Positions 1-5,648 of a stretch of 6,227 nt of DNA are shown here, one piece after another. Each line of letters begins with the position of its first letter. Position 1 is the first letter of the stretch. Under the pieces are notes generated by a model. That model made no database searches, was not told the DNA's origin, and saw nothing but the letters and a program-made list of their open reading frames with translations. Source of the DNA: Pseudomonadota bacterium (GTDB lineage: Bacteria > Myxococcota_A > Bradymonadia > UBA4248); NCBI GenBank assembly GCA_009786045.1, contig WQTY01000035.1, forward strand, positions 1-6,227, read 5' to 3'. The position numbers and the translations under genes were made by a program.

Positions 1-82
1 GGGGGGGGCGTTTCGCCATCTCTTGCCTCACGGACCTCTTATCAGGAGGTTTACGAGGATTTCAGCTCTAAGATGAGGATGC
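1..82. other. Left-edge leader, possibly the tail of an upstream gene
   Basis: All three plus-strand frames are open from the window edge. They close at 69-71 (TAA), 74-76 (TGA) and 109-111 (TGA), so the end of an upstream plus-strand gene could lie here, but its frame cannot be decided from about 80 bases and no family was recognised. The frame closing at 74-76 would leave a gap of 6 bases before the first possible start of the serine hydrolase, a common operon arrangement. An AGGAGG at 44-49 has no start codon at a suitable distance in the hydrolase frame, which is itself blocked by the TGA at 74-76. The window opens with a run of eight G. Confidence 0.2.
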
Positions 83-1189
83 TTGGTTTTGGTCATGAAA
101 GTTGTGGATGATGCACCAGAACGGAGCCTGATGCAGGCACTCGAAGAGGCGGTCTTTGCAAAGTGCTTTTCCGCAGCCCAGCTCGTGGTGTCTGGCCCCG
201 GAAAAACGCTGCTTAGCCTTTGTGCAGGCATGACGCGGCTGGATTCGATGCCATCCTGGGAAGGGTGCCCGGCGCTGGAGGTCAGCCCGGAAACGCTCTT
301 TGATGTGGCCAGCCTGACAAAACCTCTGGTAACTGCGGGGCTCCTGATGGTGGCACAGGATGAGGGGCGCATATCTTTGACCCAGAAGCTCGTTTCGCTG
401 CCCCTTATCCGGTTTCCCTCATGGATGCTCGATCTGACTTTGGCAGATCTCCTGTGCCATGCCACCCCGCTGATGGCGTGGTATGATTTTCATGGGCACC
501 TGCCAAGGCTCGAAGAGCGCGAAACAGCCTCCCGGCGCATTGAGCGTGAGATATTAGCGCTCCCCCCGCGTACGGATGCCGAGCAGGGCTGTTATTCGGA
601 TTTGGGCTATATGCTGTTGGGCATCTTCCTTGAGCGTCTCTATGGGGAATCGCTGACAAGTCTTTTTGCCCGCAAAATCGCTCACCCTCTTGGCCTGGAA
701 GATCGCATGCTGTTTTGTCCCCTGCATCGGTTTGCACAGTCGCGCTGTGCGGCGACCCACCTCGTTCATGGCTATGCCCTGCAAGGGCATCCCGATGATA
801 ACAATGCCCGCTCTCTGACACATGTTGCCGGGCATGCGGGGCTGTTTGCCACGGCCGAAGCCGTGGCAGATTATGTGCGTGCCCTGTTCGATGGACGCTT
901 TCCCGCACGCCGTGAAACGGTCGATGCCTTCCTGGGGTACAAAAACGATCGAACCCGCTTTGCTTTGGGTTGGGACAGGCCGGGTGGCGAAAACTCACTC
1001 TCCGGACGCAGTGAGGGCGACCCGGTCGTGGGGCACCTTGGTTTTACGGGATGTTCGGTGTGGGTTGATCTCTCCACCAAAACGAGCATAACCTTTTTGA
1101 CAAATCGATCGCACTGCAATGACGATCCCGCTGTCCTGGCCACACTTCGCAGAACACTGCACAAACAGCTCTGGAGTCAGGTATGGTGA
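83..1189 (+). CDS. Beta-lactamase-fold serine hydrolase (PBP-like, class C type)
   Basis: This is a serine hydrolase of the beta-lactamase / penicillin-binding-protein superfamily, a group that includes D-Ala peptidases, esterases and class C beta-lactamases. The catalytic Ser-x-x-Lys is S77-L-T-K80 in the context LFDVASLTKP. The second motif is Y171-S-D173, and the third-motif equivalent is H318-L-G320. The segment AGHAGLFATA near 249-258 and FLTNR near 338-342 are also typical, and the length of 368 residues fits a single complete domain. No signal peptide or membrane segment is visible, so the protein is probably cytoplasmic. The start is uncertain. An in-frame TGA at 74-76 excludes anything upstream. 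TTG at 83, TTG at 89 and ATG at 95 are all possible, and GAGG at 75-78 suits TTG 89 best. The 3' end overlaps ruvX by 7 bases. The substrate is not shown by the sequence, and this is not evidence of an antibiotic-resistance gene. Confidence 0.88.
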   Translation: MVLVMKVVDDAPERSLMQALEEAVFAKCFSAAQLVVSGPGKTLLSLCAGMTRLDSMPSWEGCPALEVSPETLFDVASLTKPLVTAGLLMVAQDEGRISLTQKLVSLPLIRFPSWMLDLTLADLLCHATPLMAWYDFHGHLPRLEERETASRRIEREILALPPRTDAEQGCYSDLGYMLLGIFLERLYGESLTSLFARKIAHPLGLEDRMLFCPLHRFAQSRCAATHLVHGYALQGHPDDNNARSLTHVAGHAGLFATAEAVADYVRALFDGRFPARRETVDAFLGYKNDRTRFALGWDRPGGENSLSGRSEGDPVVGHLGFTGCSVWVDLSTKTSITFLTNRSHCNDDPAVLATLRRTLHKQLWSQVW

Positions 1190-1620
1190 CACACCAACGC
1201 ATTGCGGCGATCGATATCGGGACTGTTCGCATCGGTGTGGCTGTTTCTTCACTTGAGGGCAAAATCGCACTCCCTCTGACGACAGTGCAGGTCTCGGGGT
1301 GCGATGACCCGCCCCGGGCTGTGGCAGAGGTTCTGCTTCGTGAGGGTGTGAGTCTTGTGGTCGTGGGCTGGCCGCTGGCTCTGGACGGCTCGCAGGGCGC
1401 GGCAACTCGCCGGACAAAGCAGTTTTTGAAGGCGATCAGGGTGCACTGCCCCAATATGAAATTCATCGCTCAAGATGAACGTTTCAGCTCTTCTCAGGCG
1501 GAGTCAGCCCTGGCAGAACTTCAGACAAAAGGGTCAAAGAAAAAAACGCTCGTGGACAGCATGGCTGCAGCCCTTATCTTGCAAACTTATCTTGAACAGT
1601 GCGGAAACAAAGGCACATAG
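1183..1620 (+). CDS. ruvX: RuvX/YqgF family RNase H-fold nuclease (putative pre-16S rRNA nuclease)
   Basis: This is the YqgF/RuvX family, a near-universal small RNase H-fold protein annotated as a Holliday-junction resolvase homologue and, from work on the family, as a nuclease in 16S rRNA 5'-end maturation. The 145 residues match the usual length. Visible motifs are AIDIGTVRIGVAVS near 9-22 with the first catalytic acid D11, VVVGWPLALDGS at 59-70, the second acidic motif D98-E-R100 followed by SSSQAE, and VDSMAAALILQTYL at 124-137 with the last catalytic acid D125. W63 replaces the usual small hydrophobic residue in the G-x-P-L loop, but all catalytic acids are present. GGAG at 1173-1176 sits six bases before ATG 1183, which supports this start. 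The start codon overlaps the stop of the serine hydrolase, so expression is probably coupled. Confidence 0.95.
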   Translation: MVTHQRIAAIDIGTVRIGVAVSSLEGKIALPLTTVQVSGCDDPPRAVAEVLLREGVSLVVVGWPLALDGSQGAATRRTKQFLKAIRVHCPNMKFIAQDERFSSSQAESALAELQTKGSKKKTLVDSMAAALILQTYLEQCGNKGT

Positions 1621-1633
1621 AAACTTTTCAATT

Positions 1634-1672
1634 CATGTTCTGACGGCAGGGGAGACCTGCCGTCAGAACATG
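1634..1672. repeat. Perfect 39-base palindrome (17-bp arms, 5-base loop)
   Basis: The arms are 1634-1650 and 1656-1672, the loop is GGAGA, and all 17 base pairs are perfect. It lies 13 bases after the ruvX stop. No T-run follows on either strand, so it is not a standard intrinsic terminator. It could be a 3' mRNA-stabilising stem, a Rho- or processing-related element, a dispersed palindromic repeat, or a binding site for a dimeric protein ahead of the receiver-like gene. Confidence 0.85.
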
Positions 1673-1756
1673 GACAGCGGCATAACGAATGAGGCGGATG
1701 GATCGTCGATAAAAGATAACGGCGCGTTTTGGGAACTGCATTCCTGAGGTGTAAAA

Positions 1757-2230
1757 ATGTTGGTCTATCTCGTGGATGATCGCGGCCCTAGAGGCGAATA
1801 CGCAAGTTTTATCAATGCCTATGCACAGGCCCTGCCACCCATGGTGCTTGCTGTGTATACACACTGGGCAGCCCTCTTTGAGGCCATTGAGGCTGAACGC
1901 CCGGCATGCCTGCTGGCAGATATGCGTTTTGACGAAACGCCCACAAAGGAACTCTACGGCGACATTGTGGCACTGGCAAATACCGAACAGTTTTGCGGCA
2001 ATTTAGAGCGTGCAGAAGCTCAGATACGCGGCATGCAGGGGCTCCTCATCATCAGGGCGCTGCGCGAACGCGGTATCGACGTGCCCGTCATTCTGTTCGC
2101 TCCTTTTCCAGAAGATGTTCGAACTCGGATTTTGACACAACTCGCCCCTATACAAATCATCGATGGCCTCGTGTTCCGCGAAGTTCAGACAGCACTAAAG
2201 CTCGCTCTCGGTACAGGCCGGAACCAGTAA
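1757..2230 (+). CDS. CheY-like receiver-domain protein, divergent and probably atypical
   Basis: The 157-residue product looks like a stand-alone response-regulator receiver fold. Strand 1 with an acidic pair is LVYLVDD (D7, D8). Strand 3 ends with the candidate phospho-acceptor D55 in CLLADMRF. Helix 3 followed by strand 4 is LLIIRALRERG..VPVILFAP, near 96-116. Differences from active receivers: about 30 extra residues (60-92) between strand 3 and helix 3, A115 where the switch Ser/Thr normally sits after strand 4, and no clear Lys after strand 5 (IDGLVF, 135-140). It may therefore be a pseudo-receiver, or one signalling without the usual T/Y-K switch. No DNA-binding or enzymatic output domain is present and no sensor kinase lies in the window, so any partner is unknown. 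GAGGTG at 1746-1751, five bases before ATG 1757, is a good ribosome-binding site and supports the start. Confidence 0.7.
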   Translation: MLVYLVDDRGPRGEYASFINAYAQALPPMVLAVYTHWAALFEAIEAERPACLLADMRFDETPTKELYGDIVALANTEQFCGNLERAEAQIRGMQGLLIIRALRERGIDVPVILFAPFPEDVRTRILTQLAPIQIIDGLVFREVQTALKLALGTGRNQ

Positions 2231-2287
2231 ATCTGCGCTGACCAACGTTCTCGTGGGCGCTGGCTCCCCCATAGACCACTTTGTGGG

Positions 2288-2490
2288 TGGACAAAAGAAC
2301 GTCAAAGGCCAAAAACGGATTGTCCGAAGGCAGGAATGTCTGAGCCAAAGCAATGCGGAAGCATTGCAGGGGGTGTGGGGGAACTGGTTCCCCCACACAA
2401 AAAAAGAAAAAGGCGCGGCGTATCGGGTTTACTCGATAGCCGCGCCCGCATCGCGTATTGCCCGCTTGTGCGGGCAATAGCGGGCGCCCA
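2288..2490 (+). repeat. Multi-hairpin extragenic repeat, copy A
   Basis: Most of the gap between the convergent genes ending at 2230 and 2526 is one copy of a sequence found inverted at 5293-5485 (copy B), roughly 80% identical by eye. Read on the plus strand it holds five successive hairpins: 2328-2341 (5-bp stem, GGAA loop), 2350-2367 (7-bp stem, GGAA loop), 2373-2398 (12-bp perfect stem, TG loop), 2412-2446 (8 bp, a bulged G, then about 8 bp), and 2456-2479 (10-bp stem, TTGT loop). An A-rich tract lies at 2399-2411. A similar 16-base A-rich/GGCGCG segment recurs at 2491-2506, just outside this copy. The leading part of the gap, 2231-2287, shows no gene or clear terminator. Confidence 0.85.
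2399..2446 (-). terminator. Intrinsic terminator for the Cys-rich lipoprotein gene
   Basis: On the minus strand the GC-rich hairpin 2446-2412 (eight GC pairs, one bulged C, then about eight more pairs including one G-U) is followed directly by TTTTTCTTTTTTT (2411-2399). This is a strong Rho-independent terminator layout about 80 bases beyond the stop of the minus-strand gene. The terminator is the fourth hairpin of repeat copy A, so the repeat may have been recruited for this job. Confidence 0.75.
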
Positions 2491-2525
2491 GAAAGAAAAA
2501 GGCGCGCCCTTTGGTCATGAGATTT

Positions 2526-4373
2526 TTAGCCTGTGATCGTCACCCCACGGACAACAAGGTTCTTCAGCATGAGGTAGCCGCCGGCATCGTAGGAATGAAA
2601 GCGAATCTTAAGTTTTGAGATTCCTGCCGTGGGTATCACGATTTGGCCGGAGTACTTCCAGAGTTTGAAAGATGTCGTGCCAAAGTTGGCCGCCACGCCT
2701 ACGAATTCGTCACCATCGTAGATGGCCAGCGCAAAACGTGTTGGTGACAGCGAGGATTCGCGAAGGTACGTAAAGAAAATGGCCACATGGTCGTAGTCAG
2801 CATAGGCTGCGGCATGCCGCGACAAATCGATTTCGACGTACCGCTCTGTCGAGAAGAGGCCGTCTTTTCCGGCGAGCCATGGGCCGAATCGCCACGAATA
2901 GAAGTCGGTCGTGATGAAGGTTGGCTCAACGGTGAAATTCCACGAGATGTATAATTGTCTGAGCCTGTCGAGGGTGCTGTGGGCGGAGGTCAGATAGGTG
3001 AAGAGGTGCGCGGCGAGGCCCGCTTCAATGAGACCCGGATACAGCTGGCAATCGCCACCGGATGGCGTGCATGTGCTATCGCAGAATTGTCTGTAGCTGC
3101 CAACCCAGAAACGGTCAACGCCTGCAGCCGTAAAGTCGGGCATGAAGGTTGGGTTGGTGCCCAGGACATCGCTGTCGAAGAGACAGGCCATGGGGGTGGA
3201 ATGCTGTTCAAGGTCAGGTTCGCACAACTCACCCGGCTCAAGGATGCCATTGCCGCAAGTTGAGCTGACTTCGGTGCAGTTGCCCTGGGTGAGCGTGCAT
3301 GCAAGGCATCCGGGGTGGCCATAGGCCCACGTTTTTGTATCGTCATAGGCGCTGCACACATTAAATCCAGGGGCAAACAGTCTTCCGTCGCAGACCTCGC
3401 CCACTTCGAGAATGCCATTGCCGCAATTGGGGGGATTGTTCTGGCATGAAGCAGTGCCGGTTGGGTCACAGTACTTGCCGGTGCCACAGGTTTCTTTAAG
3501 TTCCCACATGCCGGATGCTGTACAGATCTCGACGACATCCACCTCGTCTTCTTCGCCGCGGACGGCACATTGCAGCGCTCCCGGCACGCACGCCACGCAA
3601 GCCGCGAGCTCTTCCACGCAAAGCGTGCCCTCTGCACAGGGTGTCACTTCAACTTCGCCCGAGCACATCTCCTCAATGACGCCCGTTTTGTCTTCCGAGC
3701 ATTTCAGCACGGATTCGCATGACACGCACGCCAAAAGCTCTGGCGAACAGTACGTATCTTCGGCACAAGGCACAACCTTGAATCCACTGTCACCAGCACA
3801 TTCCGTGATATAGAGCGCTTTCCTGTCTTCAGAGCACACTGTGGGGCCCGGCTTACACTCGGCTTCGACGCATTTCGGTGAAGGATTCGCCAGGCAAATC
3901 TGGTCGCTTTCGCATTGCTCATGCACAGAAACGTCATCGCAGACTTTCGACAAAACGGCGCTTCCGTCAGCAGAGCACATGAGGACGGCTTCGCAGTCCT
4001 TGGGGATGCATTTTAGAAGCTCATCCGAACAACGCAGACCTTCGGCACAGGGCGTGAAATAGTCTCCGTGATTGCTTCCCGGACATGCTGCCGTAATGAG
4101 CCCTGATTTATCCTCCGCGCAGCGTATGACGGCATCGCACTGAGGGGCGCAGTGCAGATAAGGTTCGCTCGCGCAAAGCCAATCCTCGTCACATTGCTCC
4201 AGCACACGGGTATCGCTGCAGCTTTCCATTAAAATGGCACGGCGATCGTCGGAGCACCTTGCTTTCCAATTGCAATCCAGCGGATCTTCCCATTTGCATG
4301 AGGTTGTGGCCAATGCTGCGATGGCAACAGAGGCGATAATGAATAATCGTGACGTTTGTCTGGACGTTGGCAT
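2526..4373 (-). CDS. Large cysteine-rich lipoprotein with eight six-Cys modules
   Basis: The 615-residue product is exported and probably lipid-anchored. A basic N-terminus and a hydrophobic stretch (10-22) lead to a lipobox-like ATTSC ending at C26, though T at -3 is not ideal. From C34 to C442 there are 48 cysteines in eight sets of six. Modules 1-6 begin at C34, C79, C127, C173, C219 and C262 with spacing near C-x5-C-x11-C-x8/11-C-x5-C-x6/7-C; the sixth is the most divergent and carries a W. Modules 7 and 8 begin at C317 and C373 with CGNGILE.GE.C and belong to the Myxococcus Cys-rich / DUF4215-like type. The last module has a long insertion (398-430). Residues 443-615 have no Cys and look beta-rich; their family was not recognised. 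AAGGAG (4386-4381), seven bases before ATG 4373, supports the start. The protein is likely surface-exposed with disulfides; adhesion or binding is possible but not shown. Confidence 0.88.
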   Translation of the reverse strand: MPTSRQTSRLFIIASVAIAALATTSCKWEDPLDCNWKARCSDDRRAILMESCSDTRVLEQCDEDWLCASEPYLHCAPQCDAVIRCAEDKSGLITAACPGSNHGDYFTPCAEGLRCSDELLKCIPKDCEAVLMCSADGSAVLSKVCDDVSVHEQCESDQICLANPSPKCVEAECKPGPTVCSEDRKALYITECAGDSGFKVVPCAEDTYCSPELLACVSCESVLKCSEDKTGVIEEMCSGEVEVTPCAEGTLCVEELAACVACVPGALQCAVRGEEDEVDVVEICTASGMWELKETCGTGKYCDPTGTASCQNNPPNCGNGILEVGEVCDGRLFAPGFNVCSAYDDTKTWAYGHPGCLACTLTQGNCTEVSSTCGNGILEPGELCEPDLEQHSTPMACLFDSDVLGTNPTFMPDFTAAGVDRFWVGSYRQFCDSTCTPSGGDCQLYPGLIEAGLAAHLFTYLTSAHSTLDRLRQLYISWNFTVEPTFITTDFYSWRFGPWLAGKDGLFSTERYVEIDLSRHAAAYADYDHVAIFFTYLRESSLSPTRFALAIYDGDEFVGVAANFGTTSFKLWKYSGQIVIPTAGISKLKIRFHSYDAGGYLMLKNLVVRGVTITG

Positions 4374-4430
4374 GGCATATCTCCTTATGTCATCATTTGT
4401 GGCTGGACGTTAGTTTTACCCAGCGTCTCA

Positions 4431-4475
4431 ATTCAGATGAATACGAGCATATAGCCATTTTCAGCTCGAATTCAA
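4431..4475 (-). promoter_or_regulatory. Candidate promoter with small inverted repeat for the lipoprotein gene
   Basis: On the minus strand, TTGAAT (4475-4470) and TATATG (4453-4448) are separated by 16 bases and each match four of six sigma-70 consensus bases. Transcription would begin near 4441, leaving a 5' leader of about 65 bases. The inverted repeat ATTCA-TC-TGAAT (4442-4431) covers that start point and could be an operator. No stem-plus-U-tract terminator separates the phosphatase gene from this gene, so co-transcription from upstream is equally possible. Confidence 0.3.
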
Positions 4476-4512
4476 TGTGCGCTTAAAAAAGAAGCCAAAA
4501 CCGTGCCATGAA

Positions 4513-5187
4513 CTATTCGTCCTCGTTGGGGTTGTGCTTTCTCCAAAAACGTTCGTTTTTGCTGTAGGTTGGGGGCCCGATGGTCAGTGAAAGATAGTTT
4601 CGCGCAAGCTTCGTGTACCATCGATCGCCACAAATCTTGAGCCCCTCAAGGCCGCCATTCCTGGCACCGGAATAGCGCGCAAACAACGCCTGAGAGGCGC
4701 GATGCAGGCAAATGCCATATTCATTGCCCAGCTGTTTGAGCCCCAGCCAATGCAGCTCGTTGGGAGAAATGACACTCATCAGCGCCGTAAAGGGGTCATA
4801 ATTTCGCTCGGTCGAAAGCCAATAAGCCGTCACGGCCCCGGTCCTGTCAGCGCCATGCAGGCAATGCACATAGACCGTGTTGTTCGGAGACTCGCGCATG
4901 ATGCGCATAATTTCTTCGATGTTGATGAGACGCGTGCGAAGCGGAAAACTGTACAGCTCCAGTCCGAGGCGCTCCGCGCGCTTCTGAACCTCAGGCGGCA
5001 AACGATGCAGGCTGATGATCGTCTTGATGCCAAGGATCTTGAACTCGTCCATGTCGCGTTCGCTGGGCATGCCGCCGACATAGAAGGTATCGACGTTGCG
5101 AAAATTGCGCGGCAGTGCCCAGGCGTCGGGGATCGACGCCCCTGCAAATACCAACACCATGAAGACGATGCTTACCCAGCAGCGCAT
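4513..5187 (-). CDS. Exported dual-specificity-type (Cys-based) phosphatase
   Basis: The 224-residue product is a Cys-dependent phosphatase of the DSP/Siw14-like kind. An N-terminal signal peptide is visible: a hydrophobic core at 4-19 and a likely cleavage after A22-W-A24. The catalytic P-loop is H108-C109-L-H-G-A-D-R115-T116-G, the exact HC-x5-R-T signature with nucleophile C109 and phosphate-binding R115. The upstream segment VDTFYVGGMPSERDMDEF..LGIKTIISL (32-60) matches the first strands and helix of this family. The usual general-acid Asp is not obvious in the loop before the P-loop (SFPLRTRLINIEE, 80-92), so the acid may be absent or supplied elsewhere. After the core, about 75 residues (150-224) are not assigned. 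Substrates of the family include phospho-proteins and inositol phosphates; none can be chosen here. GGAG (5197-5194), six bases before ATG 5187, supports the start. It precedes the lipoprotein gene on the same strand by 139 bases. Confidence 0.85.
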   Translation of the reverse strand: MRCWVSIVFMVLVFAGASIPDAWALPRNFRNVDTFYVGGMPSERDMDEFKILGIKTIISLHRLPPEVQKRAERLGLELYSFPLRTRLINIEEIMRIMRESPNNTVYVHCLHGADRTGAVTAYWLSTERNYDPFTALMSVISPNELHWLGLKQLGNEYGICLHRASQALFARYSGARNGGLEGLKICGDRWYTKLARNYLSLTIGPPTYSKNERFWRKHNPNEDE

Positions 5188-5292
5188 ACTCTACTCCAGA
5201 ACGCAACAAACGCGCACCCAACCTGAATGTATGAAAAAAAGTTGGAACAAATGCAACTCAAATGCACCGATAATTTGATAGCAAGGCAAGTT

Positions 5293-5485
5293 GGGACGCC
5301 CGCTATTGCCCGTGCGGGCAATACGCGGTGCGGGCGCGGCTATCGGGTAAACCCGATACGCCGCGCCTTTTTTCGGGGGAGCATTGCTCCCCCGAACCCC
5401 CTGCAATGCCTGGCGGCATTGCTTTGGCTCAGGCATTTCTGCCTTCGGACAATCAGGTTTGGGCCTTTGAAGGTTTTTGTTCCAA
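5293..5485 (-). repeat. Multi-hairpin extragenic repeat, copy B (inverted relative to A)
   Basis: The reverse complement aligns along its length with copy A at 2288-2490. Hairpins in plus-strand coordinates are 5304-5323 (9-bp stem), 5333-5367 (8 bp, bulge, 8 bp with a perfect inner stem), 5372-5396 (12-bp perfect stem around one base), 5403-5422 (8-bp stem) and 5431-5444 (5-bp stem; GAAA loop when read on the minus strand). The 5372-5396 stem differs from that of copy A at both outer and inner pairs, yet both arms changed together and stay fully paired. Copy B lacks about six bases of the A-rich tract of copy A. Confidence 0.85.
5333..5373 (+). terminator. Intrinsic-terminator-like hairpin within repeat copy B
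   Basis: On the plus strand, GGCGCGGC pairs with GCCGCGCC and the inner TATCGGGT pairs with ACCCGATA, with one bulged C. Six T (5368-5373) follow immediately. The form is that of a strong Rho-independent terminator, but no plus-strand gene lies upstream within 3 kb, so it has no obvious client. It might stop antisense transcription or simply be part of the repeat's own structure. Confidence 0.6.
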
Positions 5486-5581
5486 CTCTCCCCACGCAAT
5501 GTTCAGCACCAAGCCAAAAACGATGCACTCTGCCACTTAACCCACAAGCGATACGCGCACCCCTCCGTCGGCTTCGCCGCC

Positions 5582-5637
5582 GCCTCCCCTAAAGGGGAGG
5601 CACGCAGGGGGTGTGGGGGAACTGGTTCTCCCACAAA
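5582..5637 (+). repeat. Repeat fragment C: two palindromes, one shared with copy A
   Basis: The first palindrome, 5582-5601, has a 9-bp stem around AA. The second, 5612-5635, has an 11-bp stem with one G-U pair and a TG loop. From 5604 to 5637 the sequence is nearly identical to 2366-2399 of copy A, but the flanks on both sides are unrelated, so this hairpin behaves as a separate module. It lies 12 bases past the leuS stop and could form the leuS transcript's 3' end, although no T-run follows on the minus strand. Confidence 0.7.
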
Positions 5638-5648
5638 ATAGAACTCGC

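Larger units (their letters stand above)
5188..5648. other. 461-base intergenic stretch without a convincing gene
   Basis: This gap between the phosphatase start and the leuS stop contains repeat copy B and fragment C. The 5188-5292 part is AT-richer and should hold the phosphatase promoter on the minus strand, but no pair of boxes stood out. A short direct repeat CAAATGCA occurs twice near 5249-5270. The stretch 5486-5580 shows no recognisable element. Open frames crossing the gap follow the palindromic repeats and have no family resemblance. Confidence 0.7.

Noticed and set aside
405..998. 197-residue open frame on the minus strand
   Set aside because: Lies antisense to the serine hydrolase, whose catalytic motifs are clear; the translation has no family resemblance.
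83..1189. Antibiotic-resistance beta-lactamase
   Set aside because: Only the general superfamily motifs are present, and there is no signal peptide or resistance context.
2328..2479. CRISPR array or tandem repeat array
   Set aside because: The hairpins differ from one another and have no equal spacers; there are no cas genes.
2496..2515. Extra terminator just after the lipoprotein stop (AAAGG-GCGCG-CCTTT plus T-rich run on the minus strand)
   Set aside because: The stem is only five pairs; the much stronger hairpin at 2412-2446 explains termination better.
2990..3813. Long open frames on both strands within the Cys-rich gene
   Set aside because: By-products of the regular Cys/acidic codon pattern of the lipoprotein; they show no start signals or recognisable motifs.
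4490..4512. Terminator after the phosphatase gene, suggested by TTCTTTTTT on the minus strand
   Set aside because: The preceding bases do not form an inverted repeat.
2288..5485. Composite transposon or insertion sequence bounded by inverted repeats
   Set aside because: No transposase or integrase and no target duplication seen; the ends are hairpin-rich extragenic repeats rather than IS termini.
5227..5592. 121-residue plus-strand open frame across repeat copy B
   Set aside because: The reading runs through hairpin arms and low-complexity repeat sequence, with no ribosome-binding site or family.
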